Assembly: GCF_000258175.1 (NCBI RefSeq) | Contig: NZ_JH636049.1 | Location: forward strand, 2,085,482-2,149,481 | Source: Saccharomonospora xinjiangensis XJ-54 | GTDB lineage: Bacteria; Actinomycetota; Actinomycetes; Mycobacteriales; Pseudonocardiaceae | DNA length: 64,000 nucleotides | Direction: 5' to 3' | Shown: positions 1 through 7,771 of the stretch, piece after piece | Layout of the letters: the number at the start of each line of letters is the position of its first letter | Numbering within the stretch: the first letter of the stretch is position 1 | Translations under genes and position numbers: made by a program | The notes under the pieces: model-generated | Databases searched by the model: none | Told to the model about the DNA's origin: nothing | The model's input: the letters and a program-made list of their open reading frames with translations, nothing else

Positions 1-1475
1 ACCGGCATCGACGGCATCGGCTTGGTGAGCACCAGCTCGCCGACCTCGTCCACGACGGGGCGGCCCGCCTCGTCGTACGCCTCCACCGCGGCGCCGAGCA
101 TCCGGCACGACAGCTCGCCCAGCCACACCGGCACGTCGGGCGCCGCACCCAGGAACGCCGTGCACACGTCCGTGCCACCGGAGACCGAGCAGATCTGCAC
201 GTCGCGCCCCACCTCGTCGGCGATCCAGCGGAATCCTTCCACTGTCAGCGGCGCGCCCGTCGAGCCGAGTGCGCGCATCGAGGAAAGGTCGAACTCCTCG
301 GCAGGGCGCAGCCGCTCCTTGAGGCAGGTCTGCACGAACGGCGCCGACGTGCCGAAGTAGGTGATCCGGTGCTGCTCGGCCAGCCGCCACAGTGTCCGTG
401 GATCCGGGTGAGCGGGGCTGCCGTCGTAGAGGACGACGGTCGAACCGACGAGCAGGCCGGAGACGAGGAAGTTCCACATCATCCAGCCCGTTGTCGTGAA
501 CCAGAAGAACCGCTCGCCTTCACCGAGGTCGCAGTGCAGGGCCAGCGTCTTCAAGTGCTCGACCGTGATGCCGCCGTGCCCCTGCACGATGCCCTTCGGC
601 AAGCCGGTCGTGCCGGACGAATACAGCACCCACAGCGGGTGATCGAACTCGACAGGGTCGAACTCCAGCTCCGCGCCGACGTGCCGGGCGAGCAGCGTGT
701 TCCAGTCGAGGGCGCCCTGCACACGCCCACCGCCTTCGTAGTCCACGACGACCGTGGCTTCGAGGCCGGGTAGCTGCGACCGCAGCCGTTCGATGGTGGG
801 CCGAACGTCGAACGACCGCCCGTTGTAGACGTAGCCGTTGACGGCGATCAGCACCTTCGGTGCGATCTGCGCGAAGCGGTCGGTAACCGCGCGTACCCCG
901 AAGTCGGGCGAGCACGAGGACCACGTGGCGCCGAGGCTCGCGGCGGCGAGGAACGCCACCAGCGTCTGCGGGCAGTTCGGCGCCAGCGCGACCACCCGAT
1001 CGCCCTTGCCGACACCGAGTTCGCGCAGCGCGGCTCTCGCCGAGGCCACCTCGGCGCGCAACCTGCCGTAGGTGATCAGCCGTTCGACGCCGTCCTCACG
1101 CCGAAAGACGACAGCGAGTTCGTCGTCGCCCTTCTCCGCGCCCGCGAGCCCGCGCAGCGCGTGCTCGGCGTAGTTGAGTGTGCCGCCGGGAAACCAGCGC
1201 GCGCCCGGCATGCGCTGGTCCTTCAGCACCTCGCCGGGGGCGTCGTGCCACCGCACACCGAAGTACTCCGCCACCGCCGACCAGAATCCGGGCAGCGAGT
1301 CCACCGAGTACGACCACAACTCGCCGTAGTCGGCGACGCTCACCCCGCGCGTTTCGCCGAGCCAGCGCCGGAAGTCCGCGATGCGACTGCCCTCGACCTG
1401 CTCAGGTGCAGGCCGCCACAGAACCTCGGGAACGCCGGAGAGGCCCTCGGCAACGTCAGCGTCGTCAGCACTCAT
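1..1475 (-). CDS. Acetoacetyl-CoA synthetase (3' end outside window)
   Basis: Acyl-adenylate-forming enzyme that activates acetoacetate with ATP and CoA in the cytosol. Translation from ATG at 1475 gives the long N-terminal region typical of acetoacetyl-CoA synthetases (WRPAPEQVEGSRIADFRRWL), then the AMP-binding P-loop YSSGTTGLPKGIVQ and the downstream FFWFTTTGWMMWN motif that separates AACS from ordinary acetyl-CoA synthetases. About 491 codons are visible and no stop occurs before the window edge, so the C-terminal lid domain lies outside. It stands alone on the minus strand. The family assignment is strong. The exact substrate is inferred from the N-terminal domain. Confidence 0.85.
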   Translation of the reverse strand, partial: MSADDADVAEGLSGVPEVLWRPAPEQVEGSRIADFRRWLGETRGVSVADYGELWSYSVDSLPGFWSAVAEYFGVRWHDAPGEVLKDQRMPGARWFPGGTLNYAEHALRGLAGAEKGDDELAVVFRREDGVERLITYGRLRAEVASARAALRELGVGKGDRVVALAPNCPQTLVAFLAAASLGATWSSCSPDFGVRAVTDRFAQIAPKVLIAVNGYVYNGRSFDVRPTIERLRSQLPGLEATVVVDYEGGGRVQGALDWNTLLARHVGAELEFDPVEFDHPLWVLYSSGTTGLPKGIVQGHGGITVEHLKTLALHCDLGEGERFFWFTTTGWMMWNFLVSGLLVGSTVVLYDGSPAHPDPRTLWRLAEQHRITYFGTSAPFVQTCLKERLRPAEEFDLSSMRALGSTGAPLTVEGFRWIADEVGRDVQICSVSGGTDVCTAFLGAAPDVPVWLGELSCRMLGAAVEAYDEAGRPVVDEVGELVLTKPMPSMP

Positions 1476-1614
1476 GGCCGCAGACTAGGTCAGGTCAGGC
1501 ACTGATCGCGTCGTCTGTTCGGCACACATTCGCCCCGGCTGAGATGTGTCCCGGACACGGTGTCGTGGGCACCCGAGAGCGCCGTTCGCGGGGCGCGTCC
1601 GCTGCACTTTCGGT

Positions 1615-2274
1615 TCAGCGCAGGTGCGCGTCGAACCAGGACAGCGTCCGCTGCCACGCCTCGGCCGCCGCCTCGGGATCGGTGTCGAAACGGTGGCTCG
1701 CGCCCGCGTAGCACACGACGTTGGTGGCGACCTTCGACTTCCCGGCCTCCTCCTTCAACGTGTTCAGCTCCGCCTGCCCCGCCTCGTCGCCGTTGTCGCC
1801 GTAGAGGCCGAGCCACGGGCTGACGAGCGAGCCCGCGATGTCCACGAGTGCCGGCAGCCCCGTGGTGGCGGGCGAGCTGATGCCCCGGCCACCGACGCTC
1901 ACGGCGGCACCGAGCTCGCGATTCGCTGCCACCACCAACGCCGCCGTGCCACCGAGGTCGAAACCGACGACGCCCACCTGATCACCACGCACACCTCGAT
2001 CGACCAACCACGCCAGTGTGGTGTCCGTGGCGGCGAGCAGGGACGCGCCGAGGACGCCGTCGGGGCCGTCACCGTCGATGTGCGGCGCTGCCGCGAGCCA
2101 GCCCTCGGCCGCGAGCGAGGCGACCAGCAGCCGCGCGGCATCGGTCACGCCGCCCACCTCGTGAAGGACAACAAGCCCGCCACGCACGGCGCCGTCCGGT
2201 TCTGCATAGGTCAACCTCAGCGCGCGCCCGTCTTCTCGCTCGTAGTCCTGCGTGTGCGTGTGCGTCTGCGTCAT
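1615..2274 (-). CDS. Dienelactone hydrolase-family alpha/beta hydrolase with Asp at the nucleophile position
   Basis: 219-residue alpha/beta hydrolase. Family landmarks are LHEVGG (Glu39, matching the DLH HE motif), a nucleophile elbow GFDLGG around residue 106, GLYGDNGD (Asp160 as likely triad acid) and GASHRF (His194). In dienelactone hydrolases the elbow reads G-x-C-x-G-G; here the third position is Asp. The start at 2274 ([10 protein letters not shown]) is preferred because residues upstream of it are not DLH-like; an in-frame upstream start at 2301 exists. The enzyme is cytosolic, with no signal peptide. It is divergent from the aminotransferase gene at 2384. Substrate unknown. Confidence 0.8.
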   Translation of the reverse strand: MTQTHTHTQDYEREDGRALRLTYAEPDGAVRGGLVVLHEVGGVTDAARLLVASLAAEGWLAAAPHIDGDGPDGVLGASLLAATDTTLAWLVDRGVRGDQVGVVGFDLGGTAALVVAANRELGAAVSVGGRGISSPATTGLPALVDIAGSLVSPWLGLYGDNGDEAGQAELNTLKEEAGKSKVATNVVCYAGASHRFDTDPEAAAEAWQRTLSWFDAHLR

Positions 2275-2383
2275 GTGCCTACTCAACCACCGTGGGTACA
2301 CCCCAGGTCAACGTGAGCTGGCAGATACCGGCGGCGAGCAGGGTAGGTTTGTCGCGACCCGTTCTCGATGCCGAGGAGCCGTC

Positions 2384-3439
2384 ATGTCCGCGATCCCGAC
2401 ACGCGCCGACCTCGCCGCCCTTCCCGCCTACGTTCCGGGACGGACCGTCCCCGGGGCCATCAAACTCGCCAGCAACGAGGTCCCCGGCGGGCCACTGCCG
2501 AGCGTGGCCGAGGCCATCACCAGGGCGAGCAGGGAGATCAACCGTTACCCCGACATGGGCGCATGGGCTCTCGTCGAGCGCCTTGCGAGCGAGTTCGACG
2601 TGCCGACCTCCCAGGTGGCCGTCGGCTGTGGCTCGGTGTCGCTGTGCCAGCAGTTCGTGCAGGCACTGTGCGCCCCTGGCGACGAGGTGCTGTTCGCGTG
2701 GCGTTCCTTCGAGGCGTACCCGATCGTCACGCAGGTCGGTAACGCCACACCGGTGCGCGTTCCACTGACGCCGTCGCACACCCACGACCTCGACGCCATG
2801 CTCGCGGCCATCACGCCGAAGACCCGGCTCGTGTTCGTGTGCAACCCGAACAACCCCACGGGCACGGCGGTGCGCACCGAGGAGCTGACGCGCTTCCTCG
2901 ACGCCGTTCCCTCCGATGTTCTCGTGGTGCTCGACGAGGCGTATCGCGAATTCGTCACCGACCCCGACGTGCCTGACGGCATGGAGTTCGCCCGCACCAG
3001 GCCCAACGTGGCTGCGCTGCGCACGTTCTCGAAGGCGTACGGGCTGGCCGGTCTGCGGGTCGGGTACGCGGTGGCGTCGGAGCCGGTGATCGAGGCGCTC
3101 CGCAAGGTGTACGTGGCGTTCAGCGTCAACGCGCTCGCCCAGTCGGCCGCGCTCGCCTCCCTCGACGCGAAGGACGAGCTGCTCGCCAGGTGCGCCGAGA
3201 TCGTCGGCGAACGCACGCGCGTGCGCGACGCGCTTCTCGGCATGGGATACGAGGTTCCCGAGACGATGGCGAACTTCGTGTGGCTGCCGCTTCGCGAGCG
3301 CACGGCCGAGTTCGCCGAGCACGCCCTCGACCACAAGATCGTGGTGCGCCCGTTCGCGGGCGAGGGAGTGCGGGTCACCATCGGCACGGCCGAGGAGAAC
3401 GACGTCTTCCTGGAAGCCGCGCGCGCCTACCTGGCGTGA
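2384..3439 (+). CDS. pat: HisC-like aminotransferase (aromatic amino acid / histidinol-phosphate aminotransferase)
   Basis: PLP-dependent class I/II aminotransferase of 351 residues, the size of HisC/Pat proteins. Visible signatures are KLASNEVP near the N-terminus, [22 protein letters not shown] and the PLP-lysine segment [16 protein letters not shown]. The ATG at 2384 follows GAGGAG at 2373-2378. The ortholog in Mycobacterium tuberculosis is probably Rv3772 (hisC2/pat), which lies on the same side of the AG locus there, so position supports the assignment. Pat enzymes usually transfer the amino group to phenylpyruvate or other aromatic keto acids; whether this one serves histidine synthesis cannot be read from sequence. 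Confidence 0.85.
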   Translation: MSAIPTRADLAALPAYVPGRTVPGAIKLASNEVPGGPLPSVAEAITRASREINRYPDMGAWALVERLASEFDVPTSQVAVGCGSVSLCQQFVQALCAPGDEVLFAWRSFEAYPIVTQVGNATPVRVPLTPSHTHDLDAMLAAITPKTRLVFVCNPNNPTGTAVRTEELTRFLDAVPSDVLVVLDEAYREFVTDPDVPDGMEFARTRPNVAALRTFSKAYGLAGLRVGYAVASEPVIEALRKVYVAFSVNALAQSAALASLDAKDELLARCAEIVGERTRVRDALLGMGYEVPETMANFVWLPLRERTAEFAEHALDHKIVVRPFAGEGVRVTIGTAEENDVFLEAARAYLA

Positions 3440-3490
3440 GTCGCTTCCCCGGCGGCCGGGGCGGCGGGCGAGGACTCCGGCCGCCGCCCT

Positions 3491-3526
3491 TTCACAGCTG
3501 TCTGACGATTCACAGCTGTCTGACGA
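3491..3526. repeat. Perfect 18-bp tandem duplication
   Basis: The unit TTCACAGCTGTCTGACGA occurs twice back to back. The duplication covers the last codons and the stop codon of the TauE/SafE gene, so the second copy changes only the 3' flank. It looks like a slippage product. Confidence 0.9.
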
Positions 3527-4292
3527 CGAGCTGCACCATCGCGGCAAGACCGACGATCACGATGACGGCCCGAAGCGCGGTGGGCGAGAGCCTGCGTCCG
3601 ACCTTGGCGCCGAGCAGCCCTCCCGCGACGGAGCCGACGGCCAGCAGCGCGACGACGATCCAGTTCACGGGCGCCACGAAGGCGTAGACGGTGCCTGCCA
3701 CGACGTTGACCACGGCCGACAGCACGTTCTTCACGGCGTTGAGCCGCTGGAGCGTCTCGTTGAGCAGCATGCCCATCACAGCCATCAACATGACGCCCTG
3801 GGCTGCGGTGAAGTAGCCGCCGTACACGCCGATCAGGAAGATCAGGCCGAGCACGAGCCATCCGCCGTAGGCTGCCTCCGCCGCACCCGACTGCTCGCGC
3901 TCCTCACGCCTGCGGAGGACCCAGCTCGACACCTTCGGCTGCACGATGACGAGCACCACGGCGAGACCGACGAGCGCGGGCACCACGGTCTCGAAGGCAT
4001 CGGCCGGCAACGACAGCAGCAGGACAGCCCCGCAGAGCGCGCCGATCAGTGACGCGGGTGTGAAGCGCAGCAGCCGCGTCCGCTGTCCGCGCAACTCGTG
4101 CCGGTAGCCGACGGCACCGCTGATGCTGCCCGGGGCGAGCCCGATCGCGTTCGACGTCGTGGCCGTCACCGGCGGGTAGCCGAGCGCCACCAGTACGGGG
4201 AACGTCACGAGCGTTCCCGAGCCGACAACCGCATTGATCATTCCCGCCCACACACCGGCCACGGTGATCACGACGGCATGCCACCAGATCAT
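3510..4292 (-). CDS. TauE/SafE family sulfite/sulfonate exporter-type permease
   Basis: Polytopic membrane protein of 260 residues with about 7-8 hydrophobic segments. It begins MIWWHAVVITVAGVWAGMIN, followed by GSGTLVTFPVLVALGYPP, the typical first repeat of the TauE/SafE (DUF81) family. The second half contains GVYGGYFTAAQGVMLM, the matching inverted repeat. Members move sulfite, sulfonates or other small organic anions across the plasma membrane. An in-frame start 10 codons upstream (4322) is possible, but the hydrophobic segment begins directly after 4292. It is a single gene with no sulfur metabolism genes next to it, so the substrate is unknown. Confidence 0.85.
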   Translation of the reverse strand: MIWWHAVVITVAGVWAGMINAVVGSGTLVTFPVLVALGYPPVTATTSNAIGLAPGSISGAVGYRHELRGQRTRLLRFTPASLIGALCGAVLLLSLPADAFETVVPALVGLAVVLVIVQPKVSSWVLRRREEREQSGAAEAAYGGWLVLGLIFLIGVYGGYFTAAQGVMLMAVMGMLLNETLQRLNAVKNVLSAVVNVVAGTVYAFVAPVNWIVVALLAVGSVAGGLLGAKVGRRLSPTALRAVIVIVGLAAMVQLVVRQL

Positions 4293-4488
4293 GCTGCACC
4301 CACGCGGGCAGACGATAGGCAACCCGGAGGGAAAAGGCTCTTCCAGGCATGGAAAGCGTGGGCGGAGTCACCGCACAGGTCGGCGTTGTGGATCTCCAAC
4401 CACGTTTCACCTCACCCCCATTCGGGTAGTCACCGGCCAGTCGGTCGGCCCCGTCGGCCGGGCAGTCGTGGGCACCGAGGAGGCACGA

Positions 4489-5589
4489 GTGAAGACCACG
4501 AGGTTGCGCGAGCTGATCACGGCCGATGGCCCGTTCGCCTCGGTCTACTTCGACGACACCCACAACACCGAAGACGCGGCCAAACAGCGTGAGCTGATCT
4601 GGCGGGAGCTGCGCGACGACCTCGCGGAGCAGGGCGCGGGTGAGCGGTTGCTCGACGCGATGGAGGGCGCCGTCTTCGGCAGCGCTCCGCCCGTGGGCCC
4701 CGGTGGGCGCGCGGTCGTGGCCGCCGAGGGGAAGGTCCTCCTCGAACAGCAGCTCACCGAACCTCCCGCCCGCCCCGTGGCCAGGGTCTCGGAGCTGCCG
4801 TACCTGCTTCCCCTCGCCGAACACGGTGAGCACCCTCCCCCGCACGTGGTCGTGGTCGTGGACCACGTGGGGGCCGACGTCACAGCCGTTGACGAGCACG
4901 GCACCGTCGTCGATGCGCGTACGGTGGAGGGGGACGACACCCAGGTCCACAAGGTGCCGGGCGGTGCATGGGCGCACCGCAACATCCAGGCGCACGTCGA
5001 GGAAGTCATCAGGCGCAACATCGAGAAAGCCGCCGAGCACGTCGGGTCGATCGCCCGCCGCATCGGCGCCACGCTCGTCGTCATCGCGGGTCAGGCGCCT
5101 GCTCGCAAGGCGCTCCTCGATGCGCTGCCGCCCACGGTGCGGCATCATGCCGAGGAGGTCGGGCCCGGCGCGCGCAGGGAGAGCGTTGGTCACCACGAAC
5201 TCGAATCACGTATCGACGACCTTGTCGCCGAGGCCACTCGCCGACGCAGGGACGAGGTGACCGAGCGGTTCGAGTCGGCCTACTCCATGCCGCAGGGACT
5301 GGCAGTGCAGGGCTTGGAGGCCGTCACCTCGGCGCTGCGGGAACGCAACGTCGAGACCCTTCTCGTCGGCGACCCAGGGGACGCGGAGGTCCTCACAGGC
5401 CCCGATCCCTCACTCGTCGCCGTGCAGGAGGAAGAGCTCAGGCAGGAACACGGGGTCGCCGAGGTCGGGCGGGCACGCGCCGACGAGGCCCTCGTGGTGG
5501 CGGCGGCGACCGTCAGCGCCGACGTGGTGTCGGTTGGCGGCAGCGCGACACTCGCCGACGGATTCGGCGCCATCCTGCGACACGACTAG
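4489..5589 (+). CDS. Balon/Rv2629-type ribosome hibernation factor (aeRF1-like)
   Basis: 366 residues, resembling M. tuberculosis Rv2629 and the bacterial homologues of archaeo-eukaryotic release factor 1 (baeRF2/Balon). The N-terminal part reads TTRLRELITADGPFASVYFD. The middle has VVVVVDHVGADVTAVDEHG and HVEEVIRRNIEKAAEHV. The C-terminal L7Ae/Rnase_E_G-like part ends VSVGGSATLADGFGAILRH. Characterised members bind the ribosomal A site of idle ribosomes. The GTG start at 4489 follows GAGGAGG, and upstream in-frame sequence is not protein-like. It sits just upstream of the RsbW/SigF general-stress pair, which suits a stasis function. The link to those regulators is an inference from position. 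Confidence 0.8.
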   Translation: MKTTRLRELITADGPFASVYFDDTHNTEDAAKQRELIWRELRDDLAEQGAGERLLDAMEGAVFGSAPPVGPGGRAVVAAEGKVLLEQQLTEPPARPVARVSELPYLLPLAEHGEHPPPHVVVVVDHVGADVTAVDEHGTVVDARTVEGDDTQVHKVPGGAWAHRNIQAHVEEVIRRNIEKAAEHVGSIARRIGATLVVIAGQAPARKALLDALPPTVRHHAEEVGPGARRESVGHHELESRIDDLVAEATRRRRDEVTERFESAYSMPQGLAVQGLEAVTSALRERNVETLLVGDPGDAEVLTGPDPSLVAVQEEELRQEHGVAEVGRARADEALVVAAATVSADVVSVGGSATLADGFGAILRHD

Positions 5590-5590
5590 A

Positions 5591-5632
5591 CACACGGCAC
5601 ACGGCACACGGCACACGGCACACGGCACACGG
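5591..5632. repeat. 7-bp tandem repeat, six perfect copies (CACACGG)
   Basis: Six uninterrupted copies of CACACGG fill the gap between the Balon-like gene and the anti-sigma factor gene. Such short repeats change length by slippage and could alter spacing upstream of rsbW. Confidence 0.95.
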
Positions 5633-5705
5633 AAGAAGAAGCAGGAATGACTACGACGATCGCTAATGTGAGCGGGGAACTTTGAACGGTCGGCAGAACA
5701 CCGAG

Positions 5706-6143
5706 GTGACAGTGACCGAGACCAAGCCGCCGACGAGCAGCATCGGCGCGCAGGACGACATCGAACTCCGGCTCGGCGCGAGCCTGGTGCACCTACCCAT
5801 CATCCGGTCGGTCGCCGCGAGCATCGCGATGCGAGTGGATTTCGACCTGGATTCCATCGCCGATCTGCGGCTCGCGGTTGACGAGGCGTGCTCGACGCTC
5901 ATCACCCGCGCCGTCCCGGGCAGCACGATGGTCTGCCGCTTCACGATCGACGAGAACCAATTGCTGTTCCGGGGCGCCGTCACCTCGGGCGAGGCGGAAG
6001 CCCCCAGCACCACGTCGTTCGGCTGGAAGGTGCTCACCACGCTGGCGGACTCGGCCTCGGCTTGGGCGGAGGAGAACACCGAGGACGGGCAGGGGACCTG
6101 GATCCACATCGAGCTCGCGAAACGGAAGCCGGCTTTTACGTGA
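5706..6143 (+). CDS. rsbW: RsbW/UsfX-type anti-sigma factor (GHKL fold)
   Basis: 145 residues (from GTG 5706; TTG 5682 is an alternative) with the layout of the mycobacterial SigF anti-sigma factor UsfX. The N-box helix reads LRLAVDEACSTLI. The Asn that binds Mg-ATP in classical RsbW (E-x-x-x-N) is replaced by Thr, as is also the case in UsfX-like proteins. The segment FGWKVLTTLADSASAWAEEN resembles the UsfX C-terminal half. It is immediately followed by the sigma factor gene in a GTGA overlap, so the two are translationally coupled. The role is to hold the sigma factor inactive in unstressed cells. The anti-anti-sigma partner is not in this window. Confidence 0.85.
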   Translation: MTVTETKPPTSSIGAQDDIELRLGASLVHLPIIRSVAASIAMRVDFDLDSIADLRLAVDEACSTLITRAVPGSTMVCRFTIDENQLLFRGAVTSGEAEAPSTTSFGWKVLTTLADSASAWAEENTEDGQGTWIHIELAKRKPAFT

Positions 6144-6943
6144 CCGAATCGACCACACAAGGATCGCGGGCCGCGTCGGACGACTACCAGCACCTGACGC
6201 CGCTCTTCAAGGAGTTCGCCTCCCTCCCCGAGGACGACCCTCGCCGAGGTGAGCTGCGGGACAAGCTGGTGACGGGACACCTCCCGCTCGCCGAGCACAT
6301 CGCGCAACGGTTCTCCGGCAGAGGTGTCGCGAAGGAAGACCTCGTGCAGGTGGCGCGGGTAGGTCTGATCAACGCGGTTGACCGCTTCGACCCCGCGCGC
6401 GGGTCGGATTTCCTCTCGTTCGCCGTTCCCACGGTGATGGGAGAGGTGCGAAGGCACTTCAGGGACACCGGGTGGGTCATCCGGGTGCCCCGGCGGCTGA
6501 AGGAACTGCACCTCTCGATCAACAACGCCAGCACCCAGCTCTCCCAGCGGCTCGGGAGGGCACCTACTCCCAGTGAGATCGCCGAGCACCTCGGGCTCAC
6601 CCCCGAAGAGGTCTACGAGGGGCTCGAGGCCGGCAACGCCTACCACTCGATGTCGCTGGACGAGGTCCTCTCCGCGGACACCGAGAACCTCGCGCTCGGC
6701 GACACGCTCGGCGAGGAAGACGCGGCTCTCGCTGGCGTCGAGAACCACGAAACCCTCCAGCCGCTGGTCAGGCAGCTTCCCGAGCGGGAACGGACCATCC
6801 TGGCGTTGCGGTTCGTGCACAACATGACCCAGACCCAGATCGCGGAACGGGTCGGGATCTCGCAGATGCACGTCTCCCGGCTCCTCGCCCGCACGCTGAA
6901 GAAGCTGCGCGAGGGACTCGTCGAAGAGGACAACATCGGTTGA
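6140..6943 (+). CDS. sigF: SigF/SigB-family alternative sigma factor
   Basis: 267 residues. The GTG start overlaps the rsbW stop (GTGA), which fixes the start. Region 2 includes LPLAEHIAQRFSGRG, then DLVQVARVGLINAVDRFDP and FLSFAVPTVMGEVRRHFRD, the classic core-binding and -10 recognition segment. Region 3 has SEIAEHLGLTPEEVYEGL. Region 4 has LPERERTILALRFVHNMTQ followed by the helix-turn-helix TQIAERVGISQMHVSRLL. This is the group 3 (SigF/SigB) architecture used for general stress and sporulation-type responses in actinobacteria. It is expected to direct transcription from GTTT-N14-17-GGGTAT-type promoters. Confidence 0.92.
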   Translation: MTESTTQGSRAASDDYQHLTPLFKEFASLPEDDPRRGELRDKLVTGHLPLAEHIAQRFSGRGVAKEDLVQVARVGLINAVDRFDPARGSDFLSFAVPTVMGEVRRHFRDTGWVIRVPRRLKELHLSINNASTQLSQRLGRAPTPSEIAEHLGLTPEEVYEGLEAGNAYHSMSLDEVLSADTENLALGDTLGEEDAALAGVENHETLQPLVRQLPERERTILALRFVHNMTQTQIAERVGISQMHVSRLLARTLKKLREGLVEEDNIG

Positions 6944-7061
6944 GCGACGGTTGAGCGATCCGGGCGGTCAGGTGGTCCCTGGCCGCGCCGGTTCGGCTTC
7001 CGCTGCTGACCCACCCGAACGGCGTAGCCGGGGGTTTCGGCGCGCCGTCACCCGCCCGAGT

Positions 7062-7078
7062 TGTCACATATCGTGACA
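7062..7078. promoter_or_regulatory. Inverted repeat TGTCAC-N5-GTGACA (unassigned operator)
   Basis: A perfect 6-bp dyad with a 5-bp spacer lies in the 295-bp gap between sigF and the LigD-PE-like gene, about 160 bp upstream of the latter. The symmetry fits a dimeric regulator. The sequence is not a recognised mycobacterial operator known to me. Confidence 0.45.
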
Positions 7079-7203
7079 CGCTCTCTTCTTGATGCACTGA
7101 ACGGCGAATTTCCACGACAGGCCGCTGTCTCTCGACGGGCGGTGGGTGTACCCCGGTGGGGGCGCACTCGCGGTTCATCCGCACAACACCGGAGGGGTGC
7201 CGT

Positions 7204-7228
7204 GTTTTCGCAGTTCACAAGCGGGTAT
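7204..7228 (+). promoter_or_regulatory. Candidate SigF/SigB-type promoter before the LigD-PE-like/Ku pair
   Basis: GTTTT at 7204-7208 and GGGTAT at 7223-7228 are separated by 14 bp, close to the SigF/SigB pattern GTTT-N14-17-GGGTAT. The ATG proposed for the downstream gene is at 7239, so the transcript would have a leader of only a few bases. This is a pattern match only. Confidence 0.35.
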
Positions 7229-7238
7229 GTTCGCGTGC

Positions 7239-7751
7239 ATGGCGGACCGGGACGCGCGTGGCGACATGCCCGCGACACCCAGCCCACGGCAGTCGGCAGA
7301 AACTCGTGGGTTGACCGAGTCACGGCCACAGCAGTCACTGTACGTAGTCGAGCGCCAGGAGGGTGGCCCTCACTACGAACTCCGGTTGCGGCTCGGCGAC
7401 GTGACGTCGTGCTGGGTGATTCCCGAACCTCCTTCGCCCGCTCCCGGCGGCAAGCTGCTCGCCATCCGCATCCCGGACTCCAAGGCACGCCGGGGCGAGG
7501 AGTCCCAGGTCTGGGACACGGGCACGGTGGGCAATCTCGGTGACCGCCCGTGGGAACCCGCGCTCGCCGAGGGACGGCTCTCGCTCCACCTGCGCGGCGG
7601 ACGGCTCGACGGGGTGTTCGTCCTGGTCCGCGCCCACCGCAGCCCCGACCACGAACAGTGGCTGCTCGTCACGAAAGCGACCGGTGGCGACCGCGTTCCG
7701 GGGCCACGTTCGGCGGCCACGGTCGCCGACGAGCCGTGGACCGTGGCCTGA
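7239..7751 (+). CDS. Stand-alone LigD 3'-phosphoesterase-like domain protein, catalytic residues missing
   Basis: 170 residues resembling the phosphoesterase (PE) domain of bacterial LigD, the end-healing module of non-homologous end joining. Recognisable are YVVERQEGGPHYELRLRL, matching the PE core F-V-V-x-K-H-D-A-x-x-x-H-Y-D-x-R, and the C-terminal LRGGRLDGVFVLVRAH and WLLVTKA. The first catalytic His has become Gln and the HYD Asp has become Glu. The E-H-P-L-x-Y / F-E-G-x-I-P-x-G-x-Y-G block is absent. The fold may therefore survive without phosphoesterase activity. The next gene, 20 bp downstream, is Ku, which supports an end-joining accessory role. Start at 7239 is chosen; 7227 is an alternative. 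Confidence 0.7.
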   Translation: MADRDARGDMPATPSPRQSAETRGLTESRPQQSLYVVERQEGGPHYELRLRLGDVTSCWVIPEPPSPAPGGKLLAIRIPDSKARRGEESQVWDTGTVGNLGDRPWEPALAEGRLSLHLRGGRLDGVFVLVRAHRSPDHEQWLLVTKATGGDRVPGPRSAATVADEPWTVA

Positions 7752-7771
7752 GGTGGGTGGCAGGAGGAGCT

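Noticed and set aside
2279..3547. 422-residue minus-strand frame over the aminotransferase gene
   Set aside because: Antisense to a clearly conserved coding gene, no motifs, rich in His/Arg as expected of GC-rich antisense frames.
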